A DNA stretch of 64,000 nt. Origin: Kalmanozyma brasiliensis GHG001. Taxonomy: Eukaryota > Basidiomycota > Ustilaginomycetes > Ustilaginales. Numbering within the stretch: the stretch's first letter is position 1; each line of letters starts with the position of its first letter. Of the stretch, positions 18,590 to 29,445 are shown one piece after another. A program made the position numbers and the translations under genes. Under the pieces are notes generated by a model that searched no databases, was not told the origin of the DNA, and saw nothing but the letters and a program-made list of their open reading frames with translations. The stretch covers positions 248,812 through 312,811 of the forward strand of contig NW_015961991.1 in NCBI RefSeq assembly GCF_000497045.1, written 5' to 3'.

Positions 18590-20479
18590 TTAAAAAGCAG
18601 CACCTTTAGCAGCGAGCTGCCTGACCTCGGTTGCAGCGAGCAAAGTTCCGTTCCGGAAACGCTGCACAGCCTGAGCGGTGGAGCTTCCAATCGCTGTCCA
18701 GGAGACATTGTGTCCTACAGAAGCCAGGAAGGCGGCCGTCTGGTTGCTGAAGCCGACAAAGCCTGGGACTTGAGGAGCGGGACTCTCGAGGGTGGTCGAG
18801 TTGGGGCTAAGCTGATCGTGCCACCTTGGCTCCGCTAGCGCTGCTTGTGCGTTTTGCCCCTTGAACAGCACGTCGTAGGCTACCTGAGTGACGGCTGTGA
18901 TGATCCTAGAGCCGCCGGCAGAGCTGAGGCTGAGCTTGAGCTCACCCGTGCAGGCGTCTTCGGCGATCACCGCCGAGATTGATGAAAGCGGTCGCTTACC
19001 GGGACGAATATAGTTCGCTGGCGTCGGAAGGTAGCCAAAGAAGTTAGTCTGCCCGGGCGAACTCGCATCATCCAATTCGTCATTGAGAGGGAAGCCATGC
19101 TCGGTCATGAGTTGCGATCCCCAGAAGGTGTTGATGGTAGTAGTCAAAGAAATCGCCATACCATCCGCATCGACCACCGTAATCGCGGACGTGCCGTGAT
19201 CGCTCATCACATTGGTGGCCTTGTTATCGGGGATGTAGTACGACGTGTTGAACGTGCGAGAGTCGTTGATCTTGGCCTTGTTGGTTTGGCTGAACGAAAG
19301 GTCGAGGTACTCGCCCTCGAGGCGGGACACGTTTTTGACGAAGGCGGGATCACCGTAATTGGTGCGCTGGCCGTAGGAGAATTTGTTGGCCTCGATGAAG
19401 CGGTGCGTGGAGACATTGACGTTGCTTAGGTCCTCTTCACCGTCGGCGTTGAACTGATCCACGGTTTGAAGGGTCGAGAGGACCACGCTGCCGGACGAGG
19501 GCGCCACCGTGCCGTACAGACGATATTTGCCATCGCGCAGAGTCACGTTTCTGGGGTTCCGGAACTGAACGGTGTAGTTGGCAAGGTCATCGCGGGTCAT
19601 AATGCCCTTGAGCACCGTGTTGTTGGTGATCGTGTCCACAATATCCGCGGCAATCTCGCCGTAGTAGAAAGGGTCGATGCCCTGCTCGGCAATCAGCTCG
19701 AGCGTCTGAGCGAAGCGTTCCTTCTTGATCGTGTCATTGAGCTGAGCCAGTTTGCCGTCCGGACAGTAGAACTGGCTCCATCGAGGGTCGCTGCAGAGGA
19801 ACGGGTAGGTGGTGGTGTTCAAGGCCTTGGCGAGCTCTGTCGTGACCTTGAACCCGCGCCTGTTGAGCTCAATGGCAGGCTGGAAGACCTCCGACCATGC
19901 GAGCTTGCCGTACTTCTGGTGCAGATCCCACCACGCCTTGGGCTCGCCTGGCACTCCCACAGCCAGTCCGCCGTACAGCGAGGCGTTCTTGACCGGGTTG
20001 CTCGAGTACATGTCCTCGGTAGCAGCTGCAGGGAAGACTTCGCGGAAGTCGACGTGGATGTAGTTAGCCTTCTTGCTGCGAGCGTCGTTGTCGTTGCTGC
20101 GCTTGTGGTTGGTGTTGGCATCATCCGTGACGGGAGAGCGGAGCAGAGCGTGGCCACCACCGCCGAGACCAGAGTGGTACGAAGCGATGGAGCCTACACA
20201 GAGGGCTGTGCCGATGATCGAGTCGACCGCAGAACCGCCCTGCTGCAGCAGTTGGGCACCAATGTTGGAGCAGACGTCCACCTCGGACGAGACAGCGCCA
20301 TGCTGGCCTCTGACGCTATACAGGGGAGCGTTGCCTTGCGACGCGGCTCCGTAGAAGGCGGGTTGCTGGTCGTTGTTGCGCACCTCGAGGGCGTCGATGG
20401 GGAAGGCTGTAATACGGTCGGCCAGCAGGGCTGTCGAGATTGCAGCCACCAATGCCTGAATTCCGCTTCGTGCGATCAT
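18590..20479 (-). CDS. Secreted gamma-glutamyltransferase/glutathione hydrolase
   Basis: The 629-residue protein opens with a signal peptide or signal anchor (MIARSGIQALVAAISTALLA). The large-subunit signatures follow: GGSAVDSIIGTALCVG and SGLGGGGHALL. The autoprocessing site is in D-H-G-T-S-A, with Thr430 as the N-terminal nucleophile of the small subunit. PLSSISAVI and S-A-G-G-S-R-I, which form the glutamate pocket, lie further on. There are many N-glycosylation sequons, as expected for an extracellular or vacuolar enzyme. It cleaves the gamma-glutamyl bond of glutathione and conjugates, releasing Cys-Gly. It is single exon and of normal family length. Its 5' side faces the divergent PSMG1 gene. 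Confidence 0.92.
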   Translation of the reverse strand: MIARSGIQALVAAISTALLADRITAFPIDALEVRNNDQQPAFYGAASQGNAPLYSVRGQHGAVSSEVDVCSNIGAQLLQQGGSAVDSIIGTALCVGSIASYHSGLGGGGHALLRSPVTDDANTNHKRSNDNDARSKKANYIHVDFREVFPAAATEDMYSSNPVKNASLYGGLAVGVPGEPKAWWDLHQKYGKLAWSEVFQPAIELNRRGFKVTTELAKALNTTTYPFLCSDPRWSQFYCPDGKLAQLNDTIKKERFAQTLELIAEQGIDPFYYGEIAADIVDTITNNTVLKGIMTRDDLANYTVQFRNPRNVTLRDGKYRLYGTVAPSSGSVVLSTLQTVDQFNADGEEDLSNVNVSTHRFIEANKFSYGQRTNYGDPAFVKNVSRLEGEYLDLSFSQTNKAKINDSRTFNTSYYIPDNKATNVMSDHGTSAITVVDADGMAISLTTTINTFWGSQLMTEHGFPLNDELDDASSPGQTNFFGYLPTPANYIRPGKRPLSSISAVIAEDACTGELKLSLSSAGGSRIITAVTQVAYDVLFKGQNAQAALAEPRWHDQLSPNSTTLESPAPQVPGFVGFSNQTAAFLASVGHNVSWTAIGSSTAQAVQRFRNGTLLAATEVRQLAAKGAAF

Positions 20480-21474
20480 GGCGATAGTCTATTGAGATCC
20501 AGCTCACACAAGTCGGTGGGGCGAGAGCTGATATGTCGTGGGAAGAAAGAAAGCTGGAACGTTTGACACAGAAAGGACATTGAAGGGCGATCCTCACAAC
20601 TTTGTTCAGACTACTGTATTCGCCGCGTGCTTGCGAGCAGATCTTCTCGCTTGCGTGGGGTTTCAGATTGGTTGGGTGGGTAGGGCGAGCCATGGTGGGG
20701 GCAGGCTGAACAACAGCTCTTTGATTCTAGCGGCGACCAGATCGGTGTTCACGCCGGCGGCAAGTCACAGATCGAGCCGAACCGAATCAAGGCAAGGCAC
20801 CATCCGCAGCGAAGTTCAGGCGCCGCTCACAGGCCCACGGCGATAAAACGTTTCGCTCGCACACTAGTCTGACCACTGTGACGTCCGGACGTCATCCGAC
20901 GAATATCACTGACTCTGAGAAAGAGTGAAACAGTGCCGGTAGGATCGATGTGGGGGATCTAGGCATCTGGCATCCCCTTGATATGGTCATTTGACTCAAT
21001 CAAACTTTTCGAACTCGGCTGTCTGGACCTCGCTTAAGGAGAGCGAAGATAGGAACCATGTACCCGGTGATGTTCATTGATTGGATCCCGTCAAGCCGCC
21101 AACTTCGGCAGAGCATTGCAGCTGCAGAAGATTCCTTTCGGTGCTCAAAGCAACACGGCTCTGAGCAGCCATGTGGGTCGAGAAAGTGGGTTGGAATGCA
21201 TGGCACAATCCGACAGATGCTGGCGTGATGGAGAACTTCCCGCACGATTCAGCCTCAAGGCGGGACTCGGGAGAGGCCTGACCGCGCTGGACCCTGAATG
21301 GAAGAAAGCATTGCGCGTCCTTGACAGCGAGGTGTGTTCCATGCTACCCAGCCAACCTCCCTGCAACATCAGAGCTGCTACCTGCTCGTCTGCGAGATCA
21401 GCCTTGTCGAACGGAACGATACTCGCCATCGCAGAAGCTGTCCAGCTACTCCATCCCCATCAGCGCCCATCAAG
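20480..21474. other. Divergent promoter region
   Basis: This 995-bp spacer separates the leftward glutamyltransferase from the rightward PSMG1 gene. It should contain both promoters. Open frames reaching into it on either strand look like chance extensions. Confidence 0.4.
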
Positions 21475-22454
21475 ATGGACTTCGATCCGGTGAACCGAGA
21501 CGCACCTGCTCCTCGCTACGAACTCGAGTCAGGATCCGAAGACGAATTCGACCATGACGGTGTGGCTACCAAGATTCAAGGGCAGCTCGTACTGAGTGCG
21601 ACTGAAGCCGGCTCATCTTCCACTCTGCAGCAAGGAAACCCGCTTGTGGTGTTGGTCCGGAATGCAGGAGCAGCTTTCCTGTCCTCCCTTCAAGGTCACA
21701 GGTTGGAGCAGCGATACTCTCTACGCGCGGACTCGGAACAGCACGCATCGATCGCTGTCGCAAGCTCCTCCTCGGGCAGCAGCATCACCGTGGCTATGGT
21801 AGCACCACCACCGCAGCTTCGCTCTTCACGATTCCACGAGATTGCAAGTACCCTCCTCGAAGCAACGAAGCCTTCGAAGGTTGTGATCGTCGATTCGTAC
21901 AGCCAGGAGCAGCAGCTATATCGAGACACGGACTCTGAGTCAGATTCGGAGAACGAGGCTGCCATCAAGTACCTTGCGACACCAACCTTCCTGGCCGAGG
22001 AGAAGGTCGATTCGAAGAGAATGGAGCCATTGCGTTCGCCCGAGACTGCAAGTGGGCTTGGCGCTGCATTCCTCTCAAAGGTAGGCTCAGACACGAAAGC
22101 TAGTGATTGGGTTGACAGGGCCGCAGCCAACGTGTACTGATCGATATGTCCACTCTCGTCGTCGCATTTGCTATCGTACAGGCTGTCATCAATGGCGTCC
22201 CCGCGATATTGACCCTATTGGAGGACGTAACTTTCCAGTCTCATGTTCAGCTGTACGGATCATTGGGAGCATCTCGCTTGTCACCGTCAGCTAGCAAGAC
22301 ACTAGCCTCCTTGACCGGTCTCGACAGCATCGTTGCTTCATCTGCCGCAAACTCGCCTTCCACAGGATCAACACTATCGGACTTTGTAGCTTCGCGACGC
22401 GTCAAGCCAGCGGCCAACTTGGCAGTGCTGGGAGACGGCAACATGTACATCTGA
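21475..22454 (+). CDS. Proteasome assembly chaperone 1 (PSMG1/Pba1-like), two exons
   Basis: My model is exon 1 21475-22080, intron 22081-22181 (GTAGGC...CGTACAG), exon 2 22182-22454, both phase 0, giving 292 residues. The join yields GLGAAFLSKAVINGVPAILTLL, which matches the part of PSMG1 where a helix leads into a PAILxL strand. An earlier segment NAGAAFLSSLQG also fits the family. The protein ends M-Y-I, a hydrophobic-Tyr-X (HbYX) tail, which in the Pba1 family docks into a pocket of the 20S alpha ring. It should help assemble the proteasome core in the cytosol or nucleus. Unspliced, the first frame stops at 22140 and the tail would be a separate 102-codon frame. The ATG at 21475 (MDFDPVNR) is preferred over an upstream in-frame ATG at 21334. 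Confidence 0.72.
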
Positions 22455-24773
22455 TAAGCACCACATTCATCTTGCGATACGTCGCTCCCATCTGCCCGAT
22501 CAGCGTCGCTGTGTGCCAGTTGGACAATAGACACGCACAACAGGAAGTCCGTGATGGTATCGGGCTTGAAAAAGTTTGGCCAAGTGAGGCCAGATGCTGG
22601 ACGACGATCCGTCTCACTACACGTGGACGCAGATCCGGTCTATCGCATGACTTGGGCGGGGGATGAAAGAAGGGCCTGTCATCTTGCAGGAGACGGAGTT
22701 AGAAGAGGGTCTCTACGAGATGGCATCATGTCCGGCACTCGGAAGCGTCACGCCGGCGCACTACAAGGAGCCAGCCGCTGCTGTCGCCACTTAAGGGCGT
22801 GGTCTGGCCGAGAGAGCAATGAGGTGAAAGTCGCACTGCAGCTCAGCGTCATGGATGTGCTGCCAGGAAAGGCGGCGAGCGGCCATGCTTGATTACGTCG
22901 TTCAGCCATTTATTTTTGCAAGCCCCGCATTACAATCTCTGAAAGCAATTAGAAATTTGTACTCAGACCAAGCCTCAGTCTTGTTAATTGAAGAGCAGCA
23001 GAAGCCGGTTTGCAGTTGTCCTCTGCCGACTCAACAGGCGGCCGCTTCGGCTGCAGGTGTGCTTCAAGGTGCCTCCAAGCTGGTTCATCAGCACATTGGT
23101 GGCAGTCTCTCTGGTTGCTCGTGGAGCCGCTCAAGACAAAGGAGACAGCGAGATGCAGAGAGAAGCGGATCAAGGAAGATAGAGCTGCTGCGGGTGAGAC
23201 TCGAATGGATAGTCACAATATGACGGATTGAATCTTGGTCAAGCGAAATGACGCTGACGCTGCACAGCGCGGGGCTAAGCACACACAGAACAAGGTTGGA
23301 TCGACAGTCATCCAAAGACGTCAGATTGAGTCGATTGAGCTGCTGCTGCACCTCACTCCCTTGGACGGCATCATCGTCGTCATCAGCAGCATCATCAACA
23401 ACTGCAGAAGCTTTTGAGTGTTGGCACAGCTTCGGCTATAACTCTCTCTTGCGCGCTCCGCTCCCTTGGGCGAGTCGTCATCATGCCCTCGTCTTAGCCT
23501 CTGCAACTGCACAAAACATTTCCCCTTCTGCACCAAAAAAAGAGTGTTGCCGTACCGAGTTGAGTTGGCTGCAGCTCTGGCTCTGCCTGCGTCTCTGCGT
23601 CTGTGTCTTCTTGTGCTCCCTGCTCACAACATCGCATTCGCTTACTGCCTCTGCGTCGACCCTTTCGCTCCTCTGACGTTGCTTCGCTGCAGGGTTCTGC
23701 CAAAGGGTTCTCTGGTTTCGTCACTTGCCTCTCCCACATCGTCACTCCTGCCTTTCAGTCTCTCTGCTGTCTCCCCCTCTTTATTGTATCATCATCCATT
23801 CTGCAAGGGCGGCTTCTCGTGCACCCAACTCCAGCACCTCTTGCCCAGCTCTCGACCACGCTTCAACTTCCCACGAGTCCTGGTGCATGATCCATCTGAT
23901 CCCCTGACCTCATCGCACGCTTCCTCTCTCTCTGGTCCGCTATTGACCTCATTCATCTCTCAACCCTAAGCTCTCTCGCTGACAGGCTGCTCCGCAAGCT
24001 ATTGTCCTCACTGCTTAGCTACCGTCACCGCCGTCACCGCGCCTCTCTGCGACCGACGTTGTTCCACAATCTGTCTCGCCCTCCCGTGCCCTAGCCTACC
24101 CACGTTGAAACAAAGCTTACACGCTCAATCAGCCGGAACCAGCTAGTAGCAATCCACCTCGCATACTGCCTCCGACGTCAATCCGGGATCATCATCGCCA
24201 GCTCTAACCTAGCTCAACGCATCTGACATTGTGAGCTCCGACGCCTCGATACCACTCCTCGTACAAAAGACTTCTTTGTACCCACCACAACGTCTTGATC
24301 CCCTTCCATCATCTCGCTCCGGCCATTCCGCCTCGTCAACCCACTTGCTCGCTCCTTTCAGCAGCGTGCTTGTCATCCACACCTTCCTTCACGACCACCT
24401 ACATCTCGGTTTCTGCGTCGCACCTCCTAGTTTCCTGCTCGACATCGCGCTCCTTGCATCCTTTCATCAATCATCGTCTCGTCATCTCGCTGTCGACGCC
24501 CAGCTCTAATCGGTCTCGACACAGTCCACACTACACAACCGCTAAGCTCAGCGACCTGCTCGTTGCAAACATCCGATCTCGTTCATAGCATAGGACAACT
24601 CGCATTGCAGTCCTCTACACTTGCAGCAAGCCTAGCACAGCCGCTCATCTGCTACACCAGCCAGCACGGAGGATTACACACTCAGGAGTCCATCGCCAAC
24701 TACAGCCCTTTGAACACAGGCCGACTCATCTGCCCCTTCAGTCCGTCACCCGCATTCGACCACAACCCACACA
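22455..24773. other. Long intergenic region and probable leader of the SRK1-like gene
   Basis: 2.3 kb between PSMG1 and the kinase gene. The right half, from about 23410 to 24773, is strongly CT-rich with few purine runs, as in long fungal promoters and 5' leaders. The left half contains a minus-strand stretch (about 23411-23088) open for 108 codons with acidic coding-like composition but no ATG, and an AATAAA on the minus strand near 22910. I cannot assemble a gene from it. Confidence 0.4.
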
Positions 24774-27700
24774 ATGCCCGTTTTGGAGCAGTTCAGGAAC
24801 TTTATCAGACACGGAAAGGCAGCTCGCGAAGCGCCAGACGGTCAGACTGTAAGTACTGCCGTGACACTCGCACAGCATATCTGTCACGCACAAAGCGACG
24901 TGGTTCGGTCCCACCAATCTCGGCTTGGTCCCACCAAGGAGCAATTTTTCGAAACAGGTTTGGCGGAAACCACCAGGTGGATCCCGCTAGCGACCTCCCT
25001 TTTGGCCACCAACATCCTCGCAACCGATCTACGCCGGGCGCATACATCCAATGTGATACAGCTGCGCTAACGTCGTGACACCGAATCGCTACCTGACGAC
25101 GGCCTTGCGAGGGCTCCGACATCGCTTTGTCCTTCCTCGATAGCTGTGCGAGTGCGGAATCTGCATGCACAGCCAACCACATACTGATGCCTCCTCCTCC
25201 GCTCGTTTCGATGCCTCCTTCCCACCAACATTAGAACGACCCTACTGCAGGCTCTTCAATCCACGCCCAATCCGCCGAAAGCTCCTCTTCTTCACGGAAC
25301 CACTCAACAGCAGCAGCCTCGGGCTTCGCACCCCAAGACAAGGCCCTGCCAGTCCCAGCTTCCACCTCGCAGACCCACGCTGCTGCCGCCTCCCCCGCCA
25401 CTGCACCGTCCACAGCATCCTCATCAACAGCAAAGCAACAGACCCAGGCAGATCAGTCTCGCGATATGAAGCAGTCCACCAACGGCAATCATGCCGGCGT
25501 TCCCGTTGCCAACTCCTACAAGGGCAGCTCCGCCAACGAGCAATACCAACGCGAGGCCGAGCGCATCGTTGCCGAGGAGCGTGAGGCTTCCGACAAGATG
25601 CCCTACTACGAGGGTCTCAGCGAGCGATTCCAGCTCATCAAGAAGATGGGCGACGGCGCTTTCTCCAACGTCTACAAAGCGAGAGATCGTCAGACCGGCC
25701 AGAAGGTCGCCATCAAGGTCGTCCGCAAGTACGAATTGAACAGCAATCAGGTAAGTAAAGACATTGAGTTGAGGTTCGGCTTCGGTTCCAGGTTCGGGTT
25801 TCGTGGTTCTTGGGTTCGGTTCTCGTTTCGTGTTCCGGTTTCGCTTGCTCGCGCCGTGGTCGCTCGTTGCTTCCGTTCTCGTTTCTTGTTCTCGTTCATC
25901 GGACGATAGCGGAAGGACAATATTTATGATCTCTTCAGCGTATCGCCCCGCTTTGCTGCGTACGACCTGCCAATTTGGAGACCTCTGGCCAAGGCTCTCC
26001 GGATCGGTAGTTAGACGCACATATCTCTCGACGCTCTTGCGTGCTCCTCCGTACCTGCTCACATGCCGTCCGTGGCTGGCAGGAGCGCCATGGAGGTGCA
26101 CGCTGGAGGTCGATCAGATCATGCCGGCGGCCCAGCCCATGGGGAAGCCACGCTGCCGTCGATCGGCCGGCGCGTGCTTCTCCATGGTCCGCCTCCCGCT
26201 GCAGCGCTCTCTTGTTCAGGCAGGACCGCCAATCTTGACCAGATCATGCAGTGTCGCCGCTCACTTTCGTCCGTCTTTGTTAGCAACCACGGCGCTCGCA
26301 ATGACCAGACCGAGCCTCTTATTGATGCCATTCAACAGGCGCCGGACACTAACCACTCTTACCTTTCCTCACCCTCATCACTTACTGCGATGATGCCCCT
26401 CGCGTCTTTCGTCCATGTACTTCCGACAACGTCACCCGTCGATGGCACCACAGGATCGACTTGATCCCAACTTCAGAAAGAAGAACCGCGTCACAGAGGT
26501 CCGTTTCACGATGTACACCTTCCACTTCCTCCCGTCCAATTTCCATTTCAGTCTTGCATGCTCCTACTGGAGCAACCCCCTTCGCCCTCCTCCTTCATCT
26601 CTTCCCCATCATGCACATAGCTTCCCCCTTTCGATCTCCCCGACCTCCGGATCTGTCATCGTTGCTCTCGGCGCGATGATCGACACCGCAGTCAACTTCC
26701 CTCTCATCGCGTCCGATGCGCACAGCATCTTCGTCGCTTTGCGGCCGCACTCATGGCCAGAGAGCGGCGTCTTGGCCCTCGGACTGCGTTTCCCACCCAC
26801 AACCTCCTCTCCCTACCCTCTGGTCGTGTTTTAAGTCGCACTGATCGTTGACGGAGCAACCGACTAACTTCTATCTCCTCTTCACTTTCTTCCAACAGCG
26901 CGCAAACATCCTCAAAGAAGTGCAGATCATGCGTAATCTCAAGCACGACGGTATCGTGGAGCTCCAATCGTTCTCGGAATCGCGCGAGCACTACTTCCTG
27001 GTGCTCGAGCTCATGGAGGGCGGCGAGCTGTTCCATCAAATTGTCAAGCTCACCTACTTCAGCGAAGCTCTTGCACGCCACGTCATCCTGCAAGTCGCAC
27101 ACGCCATCCGATACCTTCACGAGGAGCGCGGTGTCGTCCACCGAGACATCAAGCCCGAGAACCTGCTGTTCGAGTCGATCAAGATCATCCCGTCCAAGCA
27201 TCCCATCCAGCGTCCTTACGACGAGGAGAAGGAGGATGAGGGCGAGTTCATGCCCGGCATCGGTGGCGGCGGTATTGGTCGAGTCAAGATTGCCGACTTT
27301 GGTCTCAGCAAGGTCGTTTGGGAAGAGAGCACCATGACGCCTTGCGGTACGGTCGGATACACCGCGCCCGAGATTGTCAAGGACGAGCGCTACTCCAAGT
27401 CGGTCGACATGTGGGCGCTCGGGTGTGTGCTCTACACACTGCTTTGCGGCTTCCCTCCATTCTACGATGAGTCGATCTCGGTGCTGACGGAGAAGGTGGC
27501 CAAGGGCTACTACACCTTCTTGAGCCCCTGGTGGGACGACATCAGCAAGTCGGCCAAGGACCTGATTACACATCTGCTCTGCGTCGACCCAAGACAACGA
27601 TACACAATCGACGAGTTCCTGCGCCACCCATGGTGCAATGTCAAGGACCCGATCCCGGACCTCAACTCGGCGGACATTGCTCTGGCCAAGGCATCCGAGA

Positions 27701-28314
27701 TGCCGCTCGACTCGCCACTGTTGGCCTCGATGAAGTCGGGCAACGCTGCTCGCAATGCCATGATGTCGCCCGGCATCAACCGACTCAAGGAGGCGTTCGA
27801 CGTCACCTATGCCGTCCACCGCATGGAGGAGGAAGGTGCACGCAAGCGCGCTGGTGGCAACAACCCGCTCGGCGAACTCAACGAGGAGGACGAGAGCGAC
27901 GAGGCCGACGAGGCTCGCAGAAAGTACGGCGATGCAGCTGGCAAAGCTGTCGAGCAGCAGCGCGGTGCTCGCAACAATGGAGCTGCCCAAGCCCCGACAC
28001 AGCAACGCACTGCGCCTCCGCAACAACAACAGCAGCCGCAACAGCAAGCGCAGCAGTACCAAGGTCGTGGCGGCGCCGACCGTCGTCTGGCCGAAGCAGC
28101 GCTCTACGATGGCCGTGCAGGCCCGCGCGACCGTGGCCAGAACTCGAATCGCAAGCGCGGCTTTGAGCTCAACATGGGCAACGCAACGCTGCTGGGCCGC
28201 CGAAACAAGGCCGGGGCCGCTGGCACGCCCCGCGTCGACAACTTCGGCAACCCCATCATCGACGGCGCCCACGCTGCTGGCGTTATCCCCGGCAGCCCCA
28301 TGCGCGTCGACTAG
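24774..28314 (+). CDS. MAPK-activated Ser/Thr kinase of the Srk1/Rck2 type, four exons
   Basis: The model is 24774-24848, 25235-25750, 26454-26498 and 26899-28314, all joined in phase 0, giving 683 residues. Exon 1 encodes MPVLEQFRNFIRHGKAAREA and ends in GTAAGT; exon 2 starts after CATTAG and carries a Ser/Ala-rich tail and the glycine loop GDGAFSNVYKA, with Lys186 in VAIKVV. The 45-nt third exon (DRLDPNFRKKNRVTE) supplies the basic insert that Srk1-type kinases have before NILKEVQIMR. HRDIKPEN (Asp295), DFG (Asp345), the PCGTVGYTAPE activation segment and the SPWWDDIS block follow. The C-terminus is Gln-rich and ends with the family block GFELNMGNATLLGRR. Such kinases act downstream of Hog1/Sty1 stress MAPK in cytoplasm and nucleus. 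The large introns are 386, 703 and 400 bp. Confidence 0.88.
25757..25905 (+). repeat. Degenerate GGTTCGG/TTTCG repeats in a kinase intron
   Basis: Just after the donor of the second intron of the SRK1-like gene the sequence repeats short units built on GGTTCGG, GGTTTCG and GTTCTCGTTTCG for about 150 bp. It is imperfect and has no open coding sense. It looks like a decayed simple repeat. Confidence 0.4.
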
Positions 28315-28494
28315 TCTTCTTTGTTTGAGTTCGCTTTTCTCTCTCCCCATGTATCGCTTCACTATGCATCTACACGAACGATTTCGCCCTTTTCTCTCGA
28401 CCAGATTGTTGCTGTCTGCAAACTGAGCACAAGCGTCTGTTATCGATAGGCGGTATGGGAATGCGATGTCTCGATTGGGTATGATTTGAAGTGT

Positions 28495-29106
28495 CTAGTC
28501 GGATGAGCTGCAACCACGACAGCCGCAGTGTACGCACTCTACCACGGTGCCGGGCCGCAACTGATCCCGTGGTACGCGGCAGATGCATGTTGATCCTTGA
28601 TAGTTCATATCCTGACGAGCCATATAGACAGAAAAAGGTGATGTGAGTATCAAGCTGAAGTACGATTTGATGTTGTGAGGCTCGAACTTACTCTCGACTG
28701 GATGCATCGTACGCAGCATAGCTTCTCGTACCCTGTTCGCTTCCATTTGGCTATCAAGCTGCGGTACGTCATCACCATCATATCACCGTCTTGTCAGCAC
28801 TCTCTCTCTCTCTCTTTCCTTCTCCTTTGGGGCGGGCACTCACTTGGCATCGGCATACTGATACTTGAGCAACCAGTCGTACAGTTCTCTCGAAATGGCC
28901 TCACGCTTGTAGTAGAGGTCGTAGATGTATCTGCTGCGCGTATGGTTGATCTGGATGATGGGCCAGAGCGTTTCGACCTTGCGCTTGCCTTCCGTGTCCG
29001 AGGTCTCGGCATCGCGCATCTTGCGATCGTATTCGTCGAGGATGGGCTCGATTTCGTCGAACCCTTCCGGGGGTGGGGTCGAGCGCGATGTTCGTAGTCG
29101 TGGCAT
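28495..29106 (-). CDS. BUD31: Splicing factor BUD31 (G10 family), three exons
   Basis: The exons, in coding order, are 29106-28844, 28758-28692 and 28611-28495, with introns starting GTGAGT and GTAAGT and ending CGCAG and GTCAG. They encode 148 residues, the normal BUD31 length. The N-terminus shows the G10 signature ([17 protein letters not shown], then [12 protein letters not shown]). The joined exon 2 gives [20 protein letters not shown], and the last exon carries the zinc-binding C-x-C...C-x-x-C-x-C-x-x-C cluster ending [16 protein letters not shown]31 is a core component of the activated spliceosome. The ATG at 29106 has only about 340 bp before the divergent HRQ1 start. Confidence 0.95.
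28799..28815 (+). repeat. (TC)n microsatellite in BUD31 intron 1
   Basis: A run of about eight TC dinucleotides lies within the first BUD31 intron, about 28 bp inside the donor. It is a short simple repeat. Confidence 0.6.
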
Positions 29107-29445
29107 CGTGATGCGCTTGCGATGGTCGGTACGGTAGGATCGTCGGATGGAGAGGTGTAGTGGACGACAGCCTGCTGTGCTCGACGTCGAGGTCGATGGC
29201 GAGAGATGGTGGTGAAGGACGACATCTGCAAAAGTGCAGTTCGGAAGTCGGTCAAAGAATCGGGGTCCAGAAAAGCGGAGCGCGCAGCTCGTTTACGCCA
29301 AAGTGGAGGCGAACAAGGCGTGAATCAGCGCTCAAGTTGACAGCTCAGCTCACCTCAGCGACATGTCCAACACCATACCCTCATCCATACAGCTTCAGGA
29401 CCAGACATACTCCCATTTGACGATCGGCGATGTCCACATAGCATC
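29107..29445. other. Divergent promoter BUD31/HRQ1
   Basis: 339 bp shared by the leftward splicing-factor gene and the rightward helicase gene. No other feature is visible. Confidence 0.4.

Noticed and set aside
19466..20566. 366-codon plus-strand frame over the glutamyltransferase gene
   Set aside because: It is antisense to a clear enzyme gene and lacks recognisable motifs.
25757..25905. Short GGTTCG repeats as possible tRNA or transposon remnant
   Set aside because: No cloverleaf or terminal repeat can be drawn; it is a degenerate simple repeat in an intron.
26704..28362. 552-codon minus-strand frame over the kinase gene
   Set aside because: It mirrors the kinase exons; composition (Val/Leu/Arg-rich) is typical of the antisense of GC-rich coding DNA.
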